Part shown: positions 32,622-43,615 of the stretch, piece by piece
Position numbering within the stretch: the stretch's first letter is position 1
Layout: the number at the start of each line of letters is the position of its first letter
Origin: Nitrospira sp.
GTDB taxonomy: Bacteria; Nitrospirota; Nitrospiria; Nitrospirales; Nitrospiraceae
Assembly (NCBI GenBank): GCA_022843785.1
Contig: JALHMZ010000019.1
Span: forward strand, 1-48,681
Length of the DNA stretch: 48,681 bases
Reading direction: 5' to 3'
The notes under the pieces: generated by a model
Told to the model about the DNA's origin: nothing
The model's database searches: none
What the model saw: the letters and a program-made list of their open reading frames with translations, nothing else
Program-made: the position numbers and the translations under genes

Positions 32622-35431
32622 CGAATAGCCTCCAGACACCGGTCGCACAGCGTCGGGTGCACGGCATCCTTACCCACGGCCTCCCGATAGTTCCAACAAC
32701 GCTCGCACTTCCCCGCCGATGATTTCGTGACTGTTACCCGGACTGGTTCCGGCCCGCCGGCGCTGTGCGCCAGCGTCACGCTCGAGACAATGAAGAGCGA
32801 GCTGAGATCCGCTTCATATGGCTTCAAGAATGTGAAATGATCGGCATCGGCCTCGATGCGCACATGCGCTTCGAGCGAAGAACCGATCGCCTTCTCCCGT
32901 CGGCTCTCTTCCAAGACTCCCTGGGCCACACTGCGGCACTCCAGCAAACGCTCCCACCGTGCAGCCAGCTGAGTATCTTTCCATGACGAATCAGCCTCCG
33001 GAAACGCTGCCAGGTGCACACTCTGAGCGGTCGCAAATCCAGGCATTTGAGTCGAAAGCGTCCGCCACACTTCCTCAGCGGTAAAGCTCAAGACCGGTGC
33101 CATCAGCTTCGTCATGGCCACGAGAATGTCGTAGAGGACGGTCTGGGAACTCCGACGCTCAAATGCGTCCTTGCGGAAGGTATAGAGCCGATCTTTCAAA
33201 ATATCGAGATAGACGGCACTGAGATCCACCGAGCAGAAATTGTTCAGCGCATGCACGATCGTGTGAAACTCAAACTCTTCATATCCTGTTCGCACGCGCG
33301 GGATCAGTTCGCCCAGCCGCATCAGTGCCCAACGGTCTAATTCAGGCAATTGCGCATACGGCACCCGGTGCTGTGCCGGGTTGAAATCGTACAGATTACT
33401 CAGCAGGAATCGGCAGGTATTCCGGATCTTGCGGTACGCCTCGATCAGATGGTTCAGAATCTCCTGCGAAATGCGGAGGTCCTCGCGATAGTCCTGAGCC
33501 GCCACCCAAAGCCGGAGAATTTCGGCTCCTGACTGCTTGATGATATCTTGTGGTGCAACCACATTCCCCGCTGACTTAGACATCTTCTTACCCTGCCCGT
33601 CGACCACAAATCCATGCGTGAGCACTGCGGTATAGGGGGCGCGCCGATCCGTCGTCACGCCGGCCAGCAGCGCACTATGGAACCAGCCTCGATGCTGGTC
33701 GGACCCCTCAAGATAGAGATCAGCCGGCCACCACTTCCTCGGTTTCAGCACCGCCGCATAGCTCACGCCGGATTCAAACCAGACATCGAGAATATCCCGT
33801 TCCTTTTCAAACGTCGTCCCACCGCACCCGGAACAAGTCGTTCCAGGCGGAAGCAATTCTGTCGCCGATCGCTCGAACCACACATCCGTTCCCTTTGACT
33901 CGATCAGTCCGGCAATGTGTTCGATGATATTCGGATCGGCCAGGACCTTGCGGCATCCGACACAGGTGAAGCCTGGGATTGGCACGCCCCAGACACGCTG
34001 GCGCGAGAGGCACCAGTCCGGTCTCCTTTCAATCATGCCGTTGATCCGGTCCCGGCCATAGGCCGGGATCCACCGGACTCGCTCGATCTCCGCCAGCGCT
34101 TCGCGGCGCAGATCGTTCGTCTCCATCGACACGAACCACTGTTCCGTGGCGCGGAAAATCACGGGACTCTTGCAGCGCCAGCAATGCGGGTATGAGTGGT
34201 TCAACGATCCGTGGCCGAGCAAGCGCCCATTCGCCTGCAAATACTCCACGATTTTCGGATTCGCCTTGAAGACATGCTGGCCGGAAAATTCTTTGACGAT
34301 CTCTGTGAAGCGCCCGCCGTTGTCGACCGGCGCTAGAACTTCCAACCGCTCACCAGGAGAGGCCTTGGCATTGTGATGGAGCACGAGAATGTAGTCTTCC
34401 ATGCCGTGGCCCGGCGCGATATGAACACAGCCGGTGCCCTGATCAAGCGTCACGAAATCGCCGAGCAGAATCGGCGACAGACCGGTTGAGAGAGGGCGTT
34501 GCGTTTCCAACCCCTCGAACCCGGCTCCGCCTTTTTTGACTCCCACGACCCGATACGTCTCGATGCCGCAGGCCTTCGCCATGCTCTCCAGCAGCTTCTC
34601 GGCCACAATCAAGAGTTCACTGCCAACCTGGACAAAGGCGTAGTCGAAATCGCTATGGAGACAGACGGCTTGATTGGCCGGGAGCGTCCAGGGCGTCGTG
34701 GTCCAGATGACGACGGAGATCAAGGTGATCCCGTCTGGAAACGGGATGCCGGAAAAAGTACGGCTGAGGACCGCCGGTGACGTGACGACCGGGAACTTCA
34801 CATAGATCGACGGCGACGTATGGTTCTCGTACTCCACTTCAGCTTCAGCCAACGCGGTCTGGTCTTGCGTGCACCAGAGCACCGGCTTCAGACCTTTGTA
34901 GACACCCCCGCGTTCGACGAATTTCCCGAATTCGCGAATAATCGCCGCTTCGTACGCCGGCGTCATTGTGCGGTACGGCTGCTGCCATTCGCCGAGCACC
35001 CCGAGACGCTGAAACTCCTCGCGTTGAATCGTAACGTATTTCTCCGCATAGTCCCGACAGAGTTGGCGAATCGCTAAGACATCCAGATCCTTTTTCTTGT
35101 CGCCTAGCTCTTTCATCACCTGATGCTCGATGGGAAGCCCGTGGCAATCCCAACCCGGCACATAGGGCGCATGAAAGCCCGCCATCGTCTTGGATTTCAC
35201 GATGATGTCTTTGAGGACTTTATTCAGCGCGTGGCCGATATGGATGCGGCCGTTCGCGTAGGGCGGGCCGTCATGCAAGACATACCGTGGCCGGCCCTTG
35301 CCCGCCTCTTGAATCAACTCATAGAGCTTCTGCTGTGCCCACCAAGCGAGCTGCTCCGGCTCCCGCTGCGGCAAATTCGCCTTCATCGGGAAATCGGTCT
35401 TGGGCAGATTGAGAGTGGCCTTGTAGTCCAT
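32618..35431 (-). CDS. ileS: Isoleucyl-tRNA synthetase
   Basis: 937 aa from ATG 35431 ([20 protein letters not shown]), the standard IleS start; a longer frame to 35512 adds 27 residues not seen in the family. It is a class I enzyme that charges tRNA-Ile. HIGH at 64-67 ([10 protein letters not shown]), the editing CP1 domain in the middle, KMSKS near 615 (KKMSKSAGN), and a C-terminal zinc-binding cluster (CERCWNY ... CDRC). It is immediately upstream of lspA with a 4-bp overlap, a pairing common in bacteria. Confidence 0.97.
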   Translation of the reverse strand: MDYKATLNLPKTDFPMKANLPQREPEQLAWWAQQKLYELIQEAGKGRPRYVLHDGPPYANGRIHIGHALNKVLKDIIVKSKTMAGFHAPYVPGWDCHGLPIEHQVMKELGDKKKDLDVLAIRQLCRDYAEKYVTIQREEFQRLGVLGEWQQPYRTMTPAYEAAIIREFGKFVERGGVYKGLKPVLWCTQDQTALAEAEVEYENHTSPSIYVKFPVVTSPAVLSRTFSGIPFPDGITLISVVIWTTTPWTLPANQAVCLHSDFDYAFVQVGSELLIVAEKLLESMAKACGIETYRVVGVKKGGAGFEGLETQRPLSTGLSPILLGDFVTLDQGTGCVHIAPGHGMEDYILVLHHNAKASPGERLEVLAPVDNGGRFTEIVKEFSGQHVFKANPKIVEYLQANGRLLGHGSLNHSYPHCWRCKSPVIFRATEQWFVSMETNDLRREALAEIERVRWIPAYGRDRINGMIERRPDWCLSRQRVWGVPIPGFTCVGCRKVLADPNIIEHIAGLIESKGTDVWFERSATELLPPGTTCSGCGGTTFEKERDILDVWFESGVSYAAVLKPRKWWPADLYLEGSDQHRGWFHSALLAGVTTDRRAPYTAVLTHGFVVDGQGKKMSKSAGNVVAPQDIIKQSGAEILRLWVAAQDYREDLRISQEILNHLIEAYRKIRNTCRFLLSNLYDFNPAQHRVPYAQLPELDRWALMRLGELIPRVRTGYEEFEFHTIVHALNNFCSVDLSAVYLDILKDRLYTFRKDAFERRSSQTVLYDILVAMTKLMAPVLSFTAEEVWRTLSTQMPGFATAQSVHLAAFPEADSSWKDTQLAARWERLLECRSVAQGVLEESRREKAIGSSLEAHVRIEADADHFTFLKPYEADLSSLFIVSSVTLAHSAGGPEPVRVTVTKSSAGKCERCWNYREAVGKDAVHPTLCDRCLEAIR

Positions 35432-35529
35432 AACCTGGTTGGTCTCTCGCAAAAATTTCAGAACATGATTGGGATCAAGGGCTGGAATATACCGGAATGA
35501 CAGGCGAGGCACCAGTCCTTAGCTTTGAT

Positions 35530-35655
35530 GCGGGATCGTCAAAAACGTCTTCCGGCAAGGCCGCAGCAAGTGACGACCGGACGCGTACCCTCTGGGGTAC
35601 GTTGAGAATCTGAGCGATGCGAGAACGAAGCTGGAGGCGTTTTTCACGATCCCGC
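35530..35655. repeat. 126-bp palindromic intergenic element
   Basis: Outer arms GCGGGATCGT-c-AAAAACG (35530-35547) and CGTTTTT-c-ACGATCCCGC (35638-35655) pair over 17 bp with one C/C mismatch. At the centre CGTACCC-TCTG-GGGTACG (35584-35601) forms a second hairpin. The element starts 3 bp beyond the nadA stop. The ends and size resemble a MITE or a large REP-type element. No open frame lies inside it. Confidence 0.75.
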
Positions 35656-35658
35656 CCG

Positions 35659-36762
35659 CTAGCTAACGGACATCATGCGGTCCAACGCAATCTTGGCCCA
35701 CCGCTTGTCGTCGTCCGGCACAACGATGTGATTGACCACATGGCCGTCGGCCAGATTCTCCATAGCCCAACACAAATGCGCGGCGTCGATCCGGAACATC
35801 GTGGCGCACTGGCAGATCGTCGAGGAGAGAAAAAAGACCTTCTTGTCGGTCATCTCACGCTTGAGGCGATTGACCAGGTTCAATTCGGTCCCGACCGCCC
35901 AGGCCGTACCAGCCGGCGCAGCCGTGACAGTCTTGATGATGAACTCAGTGGATCCGGTGAGATCGGCCCTGTTGACCACGTCCTCATGGCACTCGGGATG
36001 GACGATGACCTTGCCCTCCGGATACTGCTTGCGAAAATGATCCACATGCGCCGGTTGAAACATCTGATGCACGCTGCAATGGCCCTTCCAGAGGATCAGC
36101 CTGGCACGCGTAATCGCGTCTCTGGTGTTCCCGCCGTTAGGCTGATAGGGGTCCCACACGATCATCTGGTCACGGGGAATACCCATTTTGTTCGCTGTAT
36201 TACGGCCCAAATGCTCGTCCGGGAAAAAGAGAATTTTCTCACGCCGGGCCCAACACCATTCGATAACCGCGCGCGCATTGGAAGACGTGCAGGTAATCCC
36301 GCCGTGTTCGCCGCAAAAGGCCTTGAGGACCGCCGCAGAATTCACGTAGACCGCCGGCATCACCGTCTCCTCGACCGGCACCACGCGACCCAGCGCTTCC
36401 CAACACTGATCGACTTGTTCGATTGCCGCCATATCGGCCATCGAGCAACCGGCCGCCATGTCGGGAAGAATTACCGTTTGATTCGACCGGCTGAGAATAT
36501 CCGCCGTTTCAGCCATAAAGTGCACGCCACAGAAGACAATATACGGCCGCTCCGACCGTTCGGCGGACAGCTTGGACAGCAGCAATGAATCGCCCCGGAA
36601 ATCCGCGTGCTGAATCACCTCATCACGTTGATAGTTATGGCCAAGAATCATGACGCGAGCGCCCAACGTCCGCTTGGCCTCGACCGTCCGGCTGAACAGT
36701 TCTTCAGCCGACAGAGTCTGATACTCGGCAATCAATCGTGGTGATATCGTGCTGGTGGTCAC
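35659..36762 (-). CDS. nadA: Quinolinate synthase
   Basis: 367-aa iron-sulfur enzyme that condenses iminoaspartate with DHAP to quinolinate in NAD synthesis. Conserved stretches: ILGHNYQRDEV (about 39-49), FCGVHFMAETADIL (about 77-90), DMAAGCSMADM, HPECHEDV (about 237-244) and STICQCATM, which include the 4Fe-4S cysteines. Start GTG 36762 with GGGGGAT upstream. nadB and nadC are not in the window. The palindromic element follows the stop. Confidence 0.95.
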   Translation of the reverse strand: MTTSTISPRLIAEYQTLSAEELFSRTVEAKRTLGARVMILGHNYQRDEVIQHADFRGDSLLLSKLSAERSERPYIVFCGVHFMAETADILSRSNQTVILPDMAAGCSMADMAAIEQVDQCWEALGRVVPVEETVMPAVYVNSAAVLKAFCGEHGGITCTSSNARAVIEWCWARREKILFFPDEHLGRNTANKMGIPRDQMIVWDPYQPNGGNTRDAITRARLILWKGHCSVHQMFQPAHVDHFRKQYPEGKVIVHPECHEDVVNRADLTGSTEFIIKTVTAAPAGTAWAVGTELNLVNRLKREMTDKKVFFLSSTICQCATMFRIDAAHLCWAMENLADGHVVNHIVVPDDDKRWAKIALDRMMSVS

Positions 36763-36901
36763 AAATCCCCCAATTCCAAAATGATTGCTATTCTACGATA
36801 GCCACCCTGCACATTCAATGAATGCTCAATAGAAGAAGCCCTATCCCGACCGCCCCTAACGGCATGGAACCCGGATGATTCGCGGTAGGCCTAATGGCCG
36901 A

Positions 36902-36931
36902 TTGACTTCGTTTTGTTCTGAAGCATATGAT
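36902..36931 (+). promoter_or_regulatory. Sigma-70 promoter of thiC operon
   Basis: TTGACT at 36902-36907 and TATGAT at 36926-36931 each match the consensus at five of six bases and are 18 bp apart. Transcription would start near 36938, just ahead of the riboswitch. Confidence 0.7.
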
Positions 36932-36940
36932 CTAGGGAAT

Positions 36941-37023
36941 AGCTAGGGGAGCCCCGCGGCTGAGAGTCCGAACGATCGGACGACCCTCACAACCTGACCT
37001 GGGTAATACCAGCGTAGGGAAGC
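36941..37023 (+). ncRNA. TPP riboswitch (THI element)
   Basis: All conserved blocks of the TPP aptamer are present: AGGGGAGCCCCGCGGCTGAG (36945-36964), ACCCTC (36983-36988), ACCTGACCTGGGTAATACCA (36992-37011) and GCGTAGGGAAGC (37012-37023). It binds thiamin pyrophosphate and controls thiC and thi4 downstream. A terminator hairpin 29 bp later suggests control by premature termination. Confidence 0.95.
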
Positions 37024-37045
37024 CGGACTACAGCGGATATTGTGA

Positions 37046-39091
<2,046 letters not shown>

Positions 39092-39103
39092 GCAAGGACC
39101 TTT

Positions 39104-39904
39104 ATGTCTAAACCAAAACCGGCCCCCTTAAGAGAACGAGACATTACCCGGCATATTGCCCGGGAATACTATAAAGAGTTCGACCAACTCATCGAGAGCG
39201 ACGTGATTATCGTGGGCGCCGGGCCATCCGGCCTCATTTGTGCGCATGATCTGGCGAAGATGGGTTTCCGCACGCTCATCGTCGAACAGAGCCTCGCGCT
39301 CGGCGGCGGCTTCTGGCATGGCGGCTATTTGATGAACAAAGCCACGATCTGTGAACCGGCCAATGAGATTCTCGAAGAGATCGGCGTGCCCTGCAAAAAG
39401 ATCAATGAATGCGACGGCATGTACATGGTCGATCCTCCTCACGCGACCGGCGCGCTCGTCGCCGCGGCCTATCGCGGGGGCGCGAAGGTGCTGAACCTGA
39501 CCCGTGTGGTCGATCTGATCTTGAGAAAAGACGGTATCCTTGAAGGCATCGTGGTCAACAACACCACTGCAGAGATGGCCGGCCATGATATGATTCATGT
39601 CGATCCCATCGCCCTGGAGAGCAAGATCGTCGTGGATGCCACCGGCCATGATGCGGTTGTCGTCGAACTGCTTCACAAACGGAACCTGTACAAACAGGTT
39701 CCGGGAAACGGCGCCATGTGGGTATCCCGCTCCGAGGAAGAAATCATGGACCGAACCGGCGAAGTGTATCCCAATTGTTTCGTCATCGGATTGGCCGTCG
39801 CCGCCGTTTATGGCACACCGAGAATGGGCCCGGCTTTCGGCTCGATGCTGCTGTCCGGACGGTATGGAGCGGAATTGATTAAGAAGAAGCTGAAACAGGA
39901 GTAG
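39104..39904 (+). CDS. thi4: THI4-type thiazole synthase (non-Cys, sulfide-dependent type)
   Basis: 266 aa. The N-terminal FAD/NAD site DVIIVGAGPSGLICAHDLAK (about 33-52) and GGGFWHGGYLMNKA are typical of THI4/ADP-thiazole synthases, which build ADP-thiazole from NAD and glycine. In yeast and plant THI4 a Cys in the SCMDP-like motif donates its sulfur. Here the matching position is His165 (MIHVDPIAL), as in archaeal enzymes that use free sulfide and work many times. Same operon as thiC, under TPP control. It replaces the usual bacterial ThiG/ThiH route. Confidence 0.92.
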   Translation: MSKPKPAPLRERDITRHIAREYYKEFDQLIESDVIIVGAGPSGLICAHDLAKMGFRTLIVEQSLALGGGFWHGGYLMNKATICEPANEILEEIGVPCKKINECDGMYMVDPPHATGALVAAAYRGGAKVLNLTRVVDLILRKDGILEGIVVNNTTAEMAGHDMIHVDPIALESKIVVDATGHDAVVVELLHKRNLYKQVPGNGAMWVSRSEEEIMDRTGEVYPNCFVIGLAVAAVYGTPRMGPAFGSMLLSGRYGAELIKKKLKQE

Positions 39905-39910
39905 CAAGAG

Positions 39911-39996
39911 GGAGCGTGTAGCGTATAGCCTGTGGCAGAAGCGTAAAGCGGATCCTCTCTCGTGCCATAAGCCATTTGCCATACGCCATTAGCTCT
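39911..39996. repeat. Inverted pair of TGGCATA-type degenerate repeats, locus 3
   Basis: Left arm GGAGCGTGTAGCGTATAGCC (39911 on) faces right arm CGTGCCATAAGCCATTTGCC (39961 on), which ends CATTAGCTCT at 39996. The pair lies 7 bp after the thi4 stop and is the third member of the family at 11138 and 12351. Confidence 0.7.
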
Positions 39997-40007
39997 TACA
40001 ACCCCCC

Positions 40008-40523
40008 ATGGATGTTCAAGACTTTCTCGTACAAGGCGAAGGCCACGAAGAAGACAAACGCGAAGCCTGGACGCTGTTTCAGCAAGCCTATGAACGGCAG
40101 ATGAAAGGCGAGTTGGAAGAGGCCGTCAGCCTCTACAAACGATCGCTGGCCACCCACCCGACCGCCGAGGCCTACACGTTCCTAGGGTGGACCTACAGCT
40201 TCATGGGGCGTCTCGACGAGGCCATTGAGGAATGCCACAAGGCCATCGCGCAGGACCCGGAATTCGGCAATCCGTATAATGACATCGGCGCGTATCTGAT
40301 CGAGAAGGGCGAGTTCGACGAGGCGATCGTCTGGTTTCAGAAGGCGATGAAGGCCAAACGCTATGAAAGCCCGGCGTTTCCGCACCTGAATCTGGGCCGG
40401 GTCTATGAGCGAAAAGGTAAATGGACGGAGGCGATCGACTCCTATAAGAAGGCGCTTGCTCTCAATCCCAATTACGCCCTCGCCAAGAAGGCGCTGGGAC
40501 GGTTGATTAGCTCATTGAACTGA
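40008..40523 (+). CDS. TPR-repeat protein
   Basis: 171 aa made of about four tetratricopeptide repeats: AYERQMKGELEEAVSLYKRS (about 28-47), AYTFLGWTYSFMGRLDEAIE (about 55-74), PYNDIGAYLIEKGEFDEAIV (about 89-108) and HLNLGRVYERKGKWTEAIDS (about 126-145). No signal peptide or membrane segment, so it is probably a cytosolic scaffold. Partners are unknown. Confidence 0.85.
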   Translation: MDVQDFLVQGEGHEEDKREAWTLFQQAYERQMKGELEEAVSLYKRSLATHPTAEAYTFLGWTYSFMGRLDEAIEECHKAIAQDPEFGNPYNDIGAYLIEKGEFDEAIVWFQKAMKAKRYESPAFPHLNLGRVYERKGKWTEAIDSYKKALALNPNYALAKKALGRLISSLN

Positions 40524-40524
40524 A

Positions 40525-40664
40525 CTGGTCTGTCTGGTCGATCTCGTCTATCTGGTCTGTCTAGTCGTCGGTCTGTTGGAAAGGTTGCAGGAGTCACTCG
40601 AGGTGCACAAATGAATACAACTGCTCACCGGACAGACAAGCCAGACCAGATAGACAAGACGACG
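40525..40664. repeat. Inverted pair of TCTGGTCTGTC-type repeats entering a coding region
   Basis: The left run at 40525-40576 (CTGGTCTGTCTGGTCGATCT and on to GTCGGTCTGT) faces the right run at 40629-40664 (CGGACAGACAAGCCAGACCA then GATAGACAAGACGACG). The right run lies inside the receiver gene that starts at 40611 and codes its residues 7-18. It is the best-paired member of the TCTGGTC family. Confidence 0.7.
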
Positions 40665-41036
40665 ATCCTCGTCGCAGTCAACGATATCTTTTTTCACACG
40701 AAGGTTCGCGACGCTTTGCTTCCTGACGGCTACCGGCTGGAGAAAGCGCGGGCGCAGCAGGATATTCTTGAAAAGGCGTCGAGTGGCAATCCAGCCCTGG
40801 TGCTTCTCGATATGAATGACAGAACTGTCGATGCATTTCAGGCATTGGAGACATTGAAAGCTGATCCTCGCCTCAGTTCTATTCCGATCTTAGCCTACGC
40901 AAACCATGAAGAAGTAGACACGTGGAACAGGGCCAGGGCGCTCGGTGTGACCAAAATCGTCTCACGAAATGAATTTTCCGCCCGCACAAGAGACCTGGTG
41001 GAGGAAGTACTCAACGGCCCTGTCATCAAGTCATAA
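40611..41036 (+). CDS. Degenerate receiver-domain protein
   Basis: 141 aa. The receiver fold is clear (TTILVAVNDIFFHTKVRDAL ... PALVLLDMNDRTVDAFQALE ... SSIPILAYANHEE), with Asp67 at the phospho-acceptor place. However, the usual acidic pair reads Asn24-Asp25, the switch Thr/Ser is Ala95, and the conserved Lys appears replaced (VSRNEF). It may therefore not be phosphorylated normally. Start ATG 40611 has GAGG 8 nt upstream. Residues 7-18 and the C-terminal VIKS are coded by intergenic-type repeats. Confidence 0.8.
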   Translation: MNTTAHRTDKPDQIDKTTILVAVNDIFFHTKVRDALLPDGYRLEKARAQQDILEKASSGNPALVLLDMNDRTVDAFQALETLKADPRLSSIPILAYANHEEVDTWNRARALGVTKIVSRNEFSARTRDLVEEVLNGPVIKS

Positions 41037-41093
41037 AGTCCGAAAGTCATCAAGTCCGTGGACTTTTGACTTTTCGACATTCAGACTTTTCGG
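41024..41093. repeat. Inverted pair of AAGTC-type repeats
   Basis: The left run at 41024-41058 (CATCAAGTCATAAAGTCCGA then AAGTCATCAAGTCCG) faces the right run at 41061-41093 (GACTTTTGACTTTTCGACAT then TCAGACTTTTCGG). The left run covers the last four codons and the stop of the receiver gene. Confidence 0.65.
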
Positions 41094-41103
41094 CTAAAAG
41101 AAG

Positions 41104-42195
41104 ATGAAACATTCACTGCTTCACAACCTCCACACAGAACTGGGCGCTTCGTTTGAGGAAACAGCCGGCTGGAACATGCCTGCACACTATGGCGACGTCG
41201 CGTCGGAGCATCGTGCCGTGCGCCAGGCTGCAGGGATCGCCGACCTCTCCCATCGCGGGAAAATCAGAGTGACAGGCGACGACCGCGTCAAATGGCTGCA
41301 AAACCTCATCAGCAACGACATCCTTTCACTCAAGCCGGGCCAAGGCCTGTATTCCAGCCTGCTGACTCACAAGGGCAAGATGCTTACCTACTTCCGCCTG
41401 TATCTGCAGAGCGACGCGATTATGGTGGAAGACGCGGGCGAGATCGGCGAGACAACGTTTCAAGCCCTGCGCAAGTTTCTGCTCTACGGCACCAAGGCCA
41501 AAATGGAGAATGGCGCGGAAAGCTGGGGACTGCTGCTGGTCAGCGGCCCCAAAGCCACCCAAGTCATCCAATCTGCGTTCGGCGTCGATGTCGCATCGCT
41601 GACGCCGGTGAACTTTGTCACAGCACAGGTCGGCGGGACCCAGGCCCTGGTGATTCGAACGGAAGAAACTGGTGAAACCGATATCGAGATTCTGCTTCCG
41701 ATCGCAGGCCTGTCCACCGCATGGAGCACGCTGCGAGAAGCCGGCGCCAAATTCGACATCAAACCGATCGGCGCCCACGCCCTGGAAGCCTTGCGCATGG
41801 AAGCCGGCATCCCCAAAGCCGGACCGGACCTCAATGAAGAGATCGTCCCGCCCGAGGCCGGCCTGGAAGGCAAAGCCTTCAGCCTGAGCAAGGGCTGCTA
41901 TCCGGGCCAGGAAGTCGTCGCGCGGATGGACACCTACGGCAACGTCCGGCGGCACCTCGTCGGATTGATCTTGAAAGATACAGCCATCCCCCCCAAAGGC
42001 GCAAGACTCTTCAGCGGAGATCGTGAAGTCGGCTGGGTCAGCAGCGCCGTCCGTTCACTGCAACTCAATCAGGTGATTGCCTTCGGATTTCCGCTACGGG
42101 ATTTCAGTAAACCGGGCACAGCGCTGGCTGTAGAAATCGAAGGAACGAAACACGACGCGACGGTTACAACCCTGCCATTTTATACCCGATCATAG
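41104..42195 (+). CDS. ygfZ: Folate-binding YgfZ/GcvT-like protein
   Basis: 363-aa protein of the GcvT fold. The YgfZ signature KGCYPGQE with Cys265 is intact (LSKGCYPGQEVVARMDTYGN). YgfZ/IBA57 proteins use tetrahydrofolate to help repair or assemble certain iron-sulfur enzymes. The aminomethyltransferase activity of true GcvT is unlikely, and no gcvH/gcvP genes are near. ThiC and NadA, both coded nearby, are iron-sulfur proteins that might benefit, which is inference. Confidence 0.9.
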   Translation: MKHSLLHNLHTELGASFEETAGWNMPAHYGDVASEHRAVRQAAGIADLSHRGKIRVTGDDRVKWLQNLISNDILSLKPGQGLYSSLLTHKGKMLTYFRLYLQSDAIMVEDAGEIGETTFQALRKFLLYGTKAKMENGAESWGLLLVSGPKATQVIQSAFGVDVASLTPVNFVTAQVGGTQALVIRTEETGETDIEILLPIAGLSTAWSTLREAGAKFDIKPIGAHALEALRMEAGIPKAGPDLNEEIVPPEAGLEGKAFSLSKGCYPGQEVVARMDTYGNVRRHLVGLILKDTAIPPKGARLFSGDREVGWVSSAVRSLQLNQVIAFGFPLRDFSKPGTALAVEIEGTKHDATVTTLPFYTRS

Positions 42196-42521
42196 ACGGC
42201 CTCCTGATCAACCTATAGCCATCACCCTACGCATTCAATCTCCAAAGCATCTGCTCCACACCTTCCGCTTACGGGACACAGCGAAAAGCATCACTGTGGA
42301 GAAGCGCACAGATCTGCAGTGGTGACGTCTACCACGGGATCGGCCGATCGCGACGATGAGTCACATCGTGAACATCCAGCAATTGACGCCACATACAACA
42401 AGGTCCCTCACTTACAAACATACACTCACTGTTATCAACGGTTGAAAAAGAAAACCCTACAAGGGTATCTTCGACCCATACGAACTTTTTCGACTTCTCT
42501 ACACACATCATCAGGATTCAC
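42196..42521. other. 326-bp intergenic region
   Basis: No gene supported. An open frame beginning at 42319 runs out of frame over the haemoglobin gene and has no family pattern. The stretch 42390-42520 is AT-richer and likely holds the haemoglobin promoter. I did not find an FNR- or NsrR-type palindrome. Confidence 0.5.
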
Positions 42522-42941
42522 ATGGCAGGCGACGAGCAGGAAGACCGCGTCGAGGTCACTCCCTACGAAGCGGCAGGCGGGATCGAAGGCATCACGAAGC
42601 TGGTCGACGAATTTTACATCAACATGGATACATTGCCCGAAGCTGAAACAATCAGAGGCATGCATCCGCCGGACCTCACTGAATCACGGAAGAAGCTGAC
42701 CTATTTCCTTAGTGGCTGGCTGGGAGGCCCGAGGCTGTTCCAGCAACACTATGGGCCGATCAGTATTCCCGGCGCGCATAAGCGGTTCCCGATCGGATAC
42801 GAAGAACGCGATGCCTGGCTGCTGTGTATGCAGCGAGCCCTTGCCGTCCAGCCATACAGTAATGAGTTGAAGGACTACCTCCTGGCCGCGCTCAGCATTC
42901 CGGCGGAACGGGTCAGGCAAGTGAACGCGGGAGAACTCTAG
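42522..42941 (+). CDS. Group II truncated haemoglobin
   Basis: 139-aa 2-on-2 globin. Features: FYINMD with Phe31/Tyr32 at the B9/B10 region, SGWLGGPRLFQQHYG in the E-F region, proximal His86 (GAHKRFPIG) and Trp99 (RDAWLLCM) at G8, which defines group II. Such globins bind O2 or NO and are linked to NO detoxification or redox roles. In a nitrogen-cycle organism NO protection is plausible, which is inference. No reductase gene is adjacent. Confidence 0.92.
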   Translation: MAGDEQEDRVEVTPYEAAGGIEGITKLVDEFYINMDTLPEAETIRGMHPPDLTESRKKLTYFLSGWLGGPRLFQQHYGPISIPGAHKRFPIGYEERDAWLLCMQRALAVQPYSNELKDYLLAALSIPAERVRQVNAGEL

Positions 42942-43061
42942 CCTACGTGGCCGCAGCTCGGTTACGAGAACGGGCTTGAATCTGAATCGGAACTAGACCA
43001 GAGTAACCAATCGACGCCCACTCAGTATGGGAGAGTACCTCAGTATTTCTTGGAGTGACAC

Positions 43062-43583
43062 ATGCTTCCCACCACGCAATTTCACTGGACCGCTCGACTA
43101 CACGCCGCGACTCTTGCCCTCTCATTGCTGGCCGCTGCAACAGTTCATGCGGCGCCTATCGGCGATGCCGAATCTGACACCGAAGCAATCCTGCTCGCCA
43201 TGATTCCAATAGGCAAACAGCTGCTGGAGAAACAGGGCACGTTCGTCCCGTACGGCGGCGCTATGACGATGGATGGCAAGGTGGTCACGGTTGCGGGATA
43301 CAGCGGAACCGAACCGCCTCCGTCACAGGAGATTATCGACGCCTTGAATTTTGCCTTCAGAACCGGAGCTCTCACGGGCAAGTACAAGGCAACAGGACTG
43401 TTCTCCGACGTTGAGGCTTCCCCGCCGGGGAACAAAGAAAAAACGCGTGCGATCGCAGCCGCGCTCGACCACCAGGATAACTATTCCGTGGTGATCTATT
43501 TCCCGTATAAGATCGTGGCGGGCAAGGTGCAGCTCGACGAGGTCTTCGCGTCGCCCGGAGAGAACAAGCTGTTCCTGAAATGA
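43062..43583 (+). CDS. Secreted protein, unknown function
   Basis: 173 aa. The signal peptide (LHAATLALSLLAAATVHAA) predicts export to the periplasm. The mature part has a pattern seen in small unknown exported proteins: LLAMIPIGKQLLEKQGTFVP followed by YGGAMTMDGKVVTVAGYSG and YSVVIYFPYKIVAGKVQLDE. There are no cysteines in it. GGAG lies upstream of ATG 43062. Family not recognised. Confidence 0.7.
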   Translation: MLPTTQFHWTARLHAATLALSLLAAATVHAAPIGDAESDTEAILLAMIPIGKQLLEKQGTFVPYGGAMTMDGKVVTVAGYSGTEPPPSQEIIDALNFAFRTGALTGKYKATGLFSDVEASPPGNKEKTRAIAAALDHQDNYSVVIYFPYKIVAGKVQLDEVFASPGENKLFLK

Positions 43584-43615
43584 GCGCGCGTCTCACCGCG
43601 AGCAGAATCAGTTGC

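Noticed and set aside
35617..36588. Long plus-strand open frame opposite nadA
   Set aside because: It is antisense to an intact nadA, has Arg/His-rich low-complexity translation and no family pattern. It is a shadow of high-GC coding sequence.
42319..42699. Open frame overlapping the haemoglobin gene
   Set aside because: It runs in another frame over a well-supported globin and has no ribosome site or family pattern.
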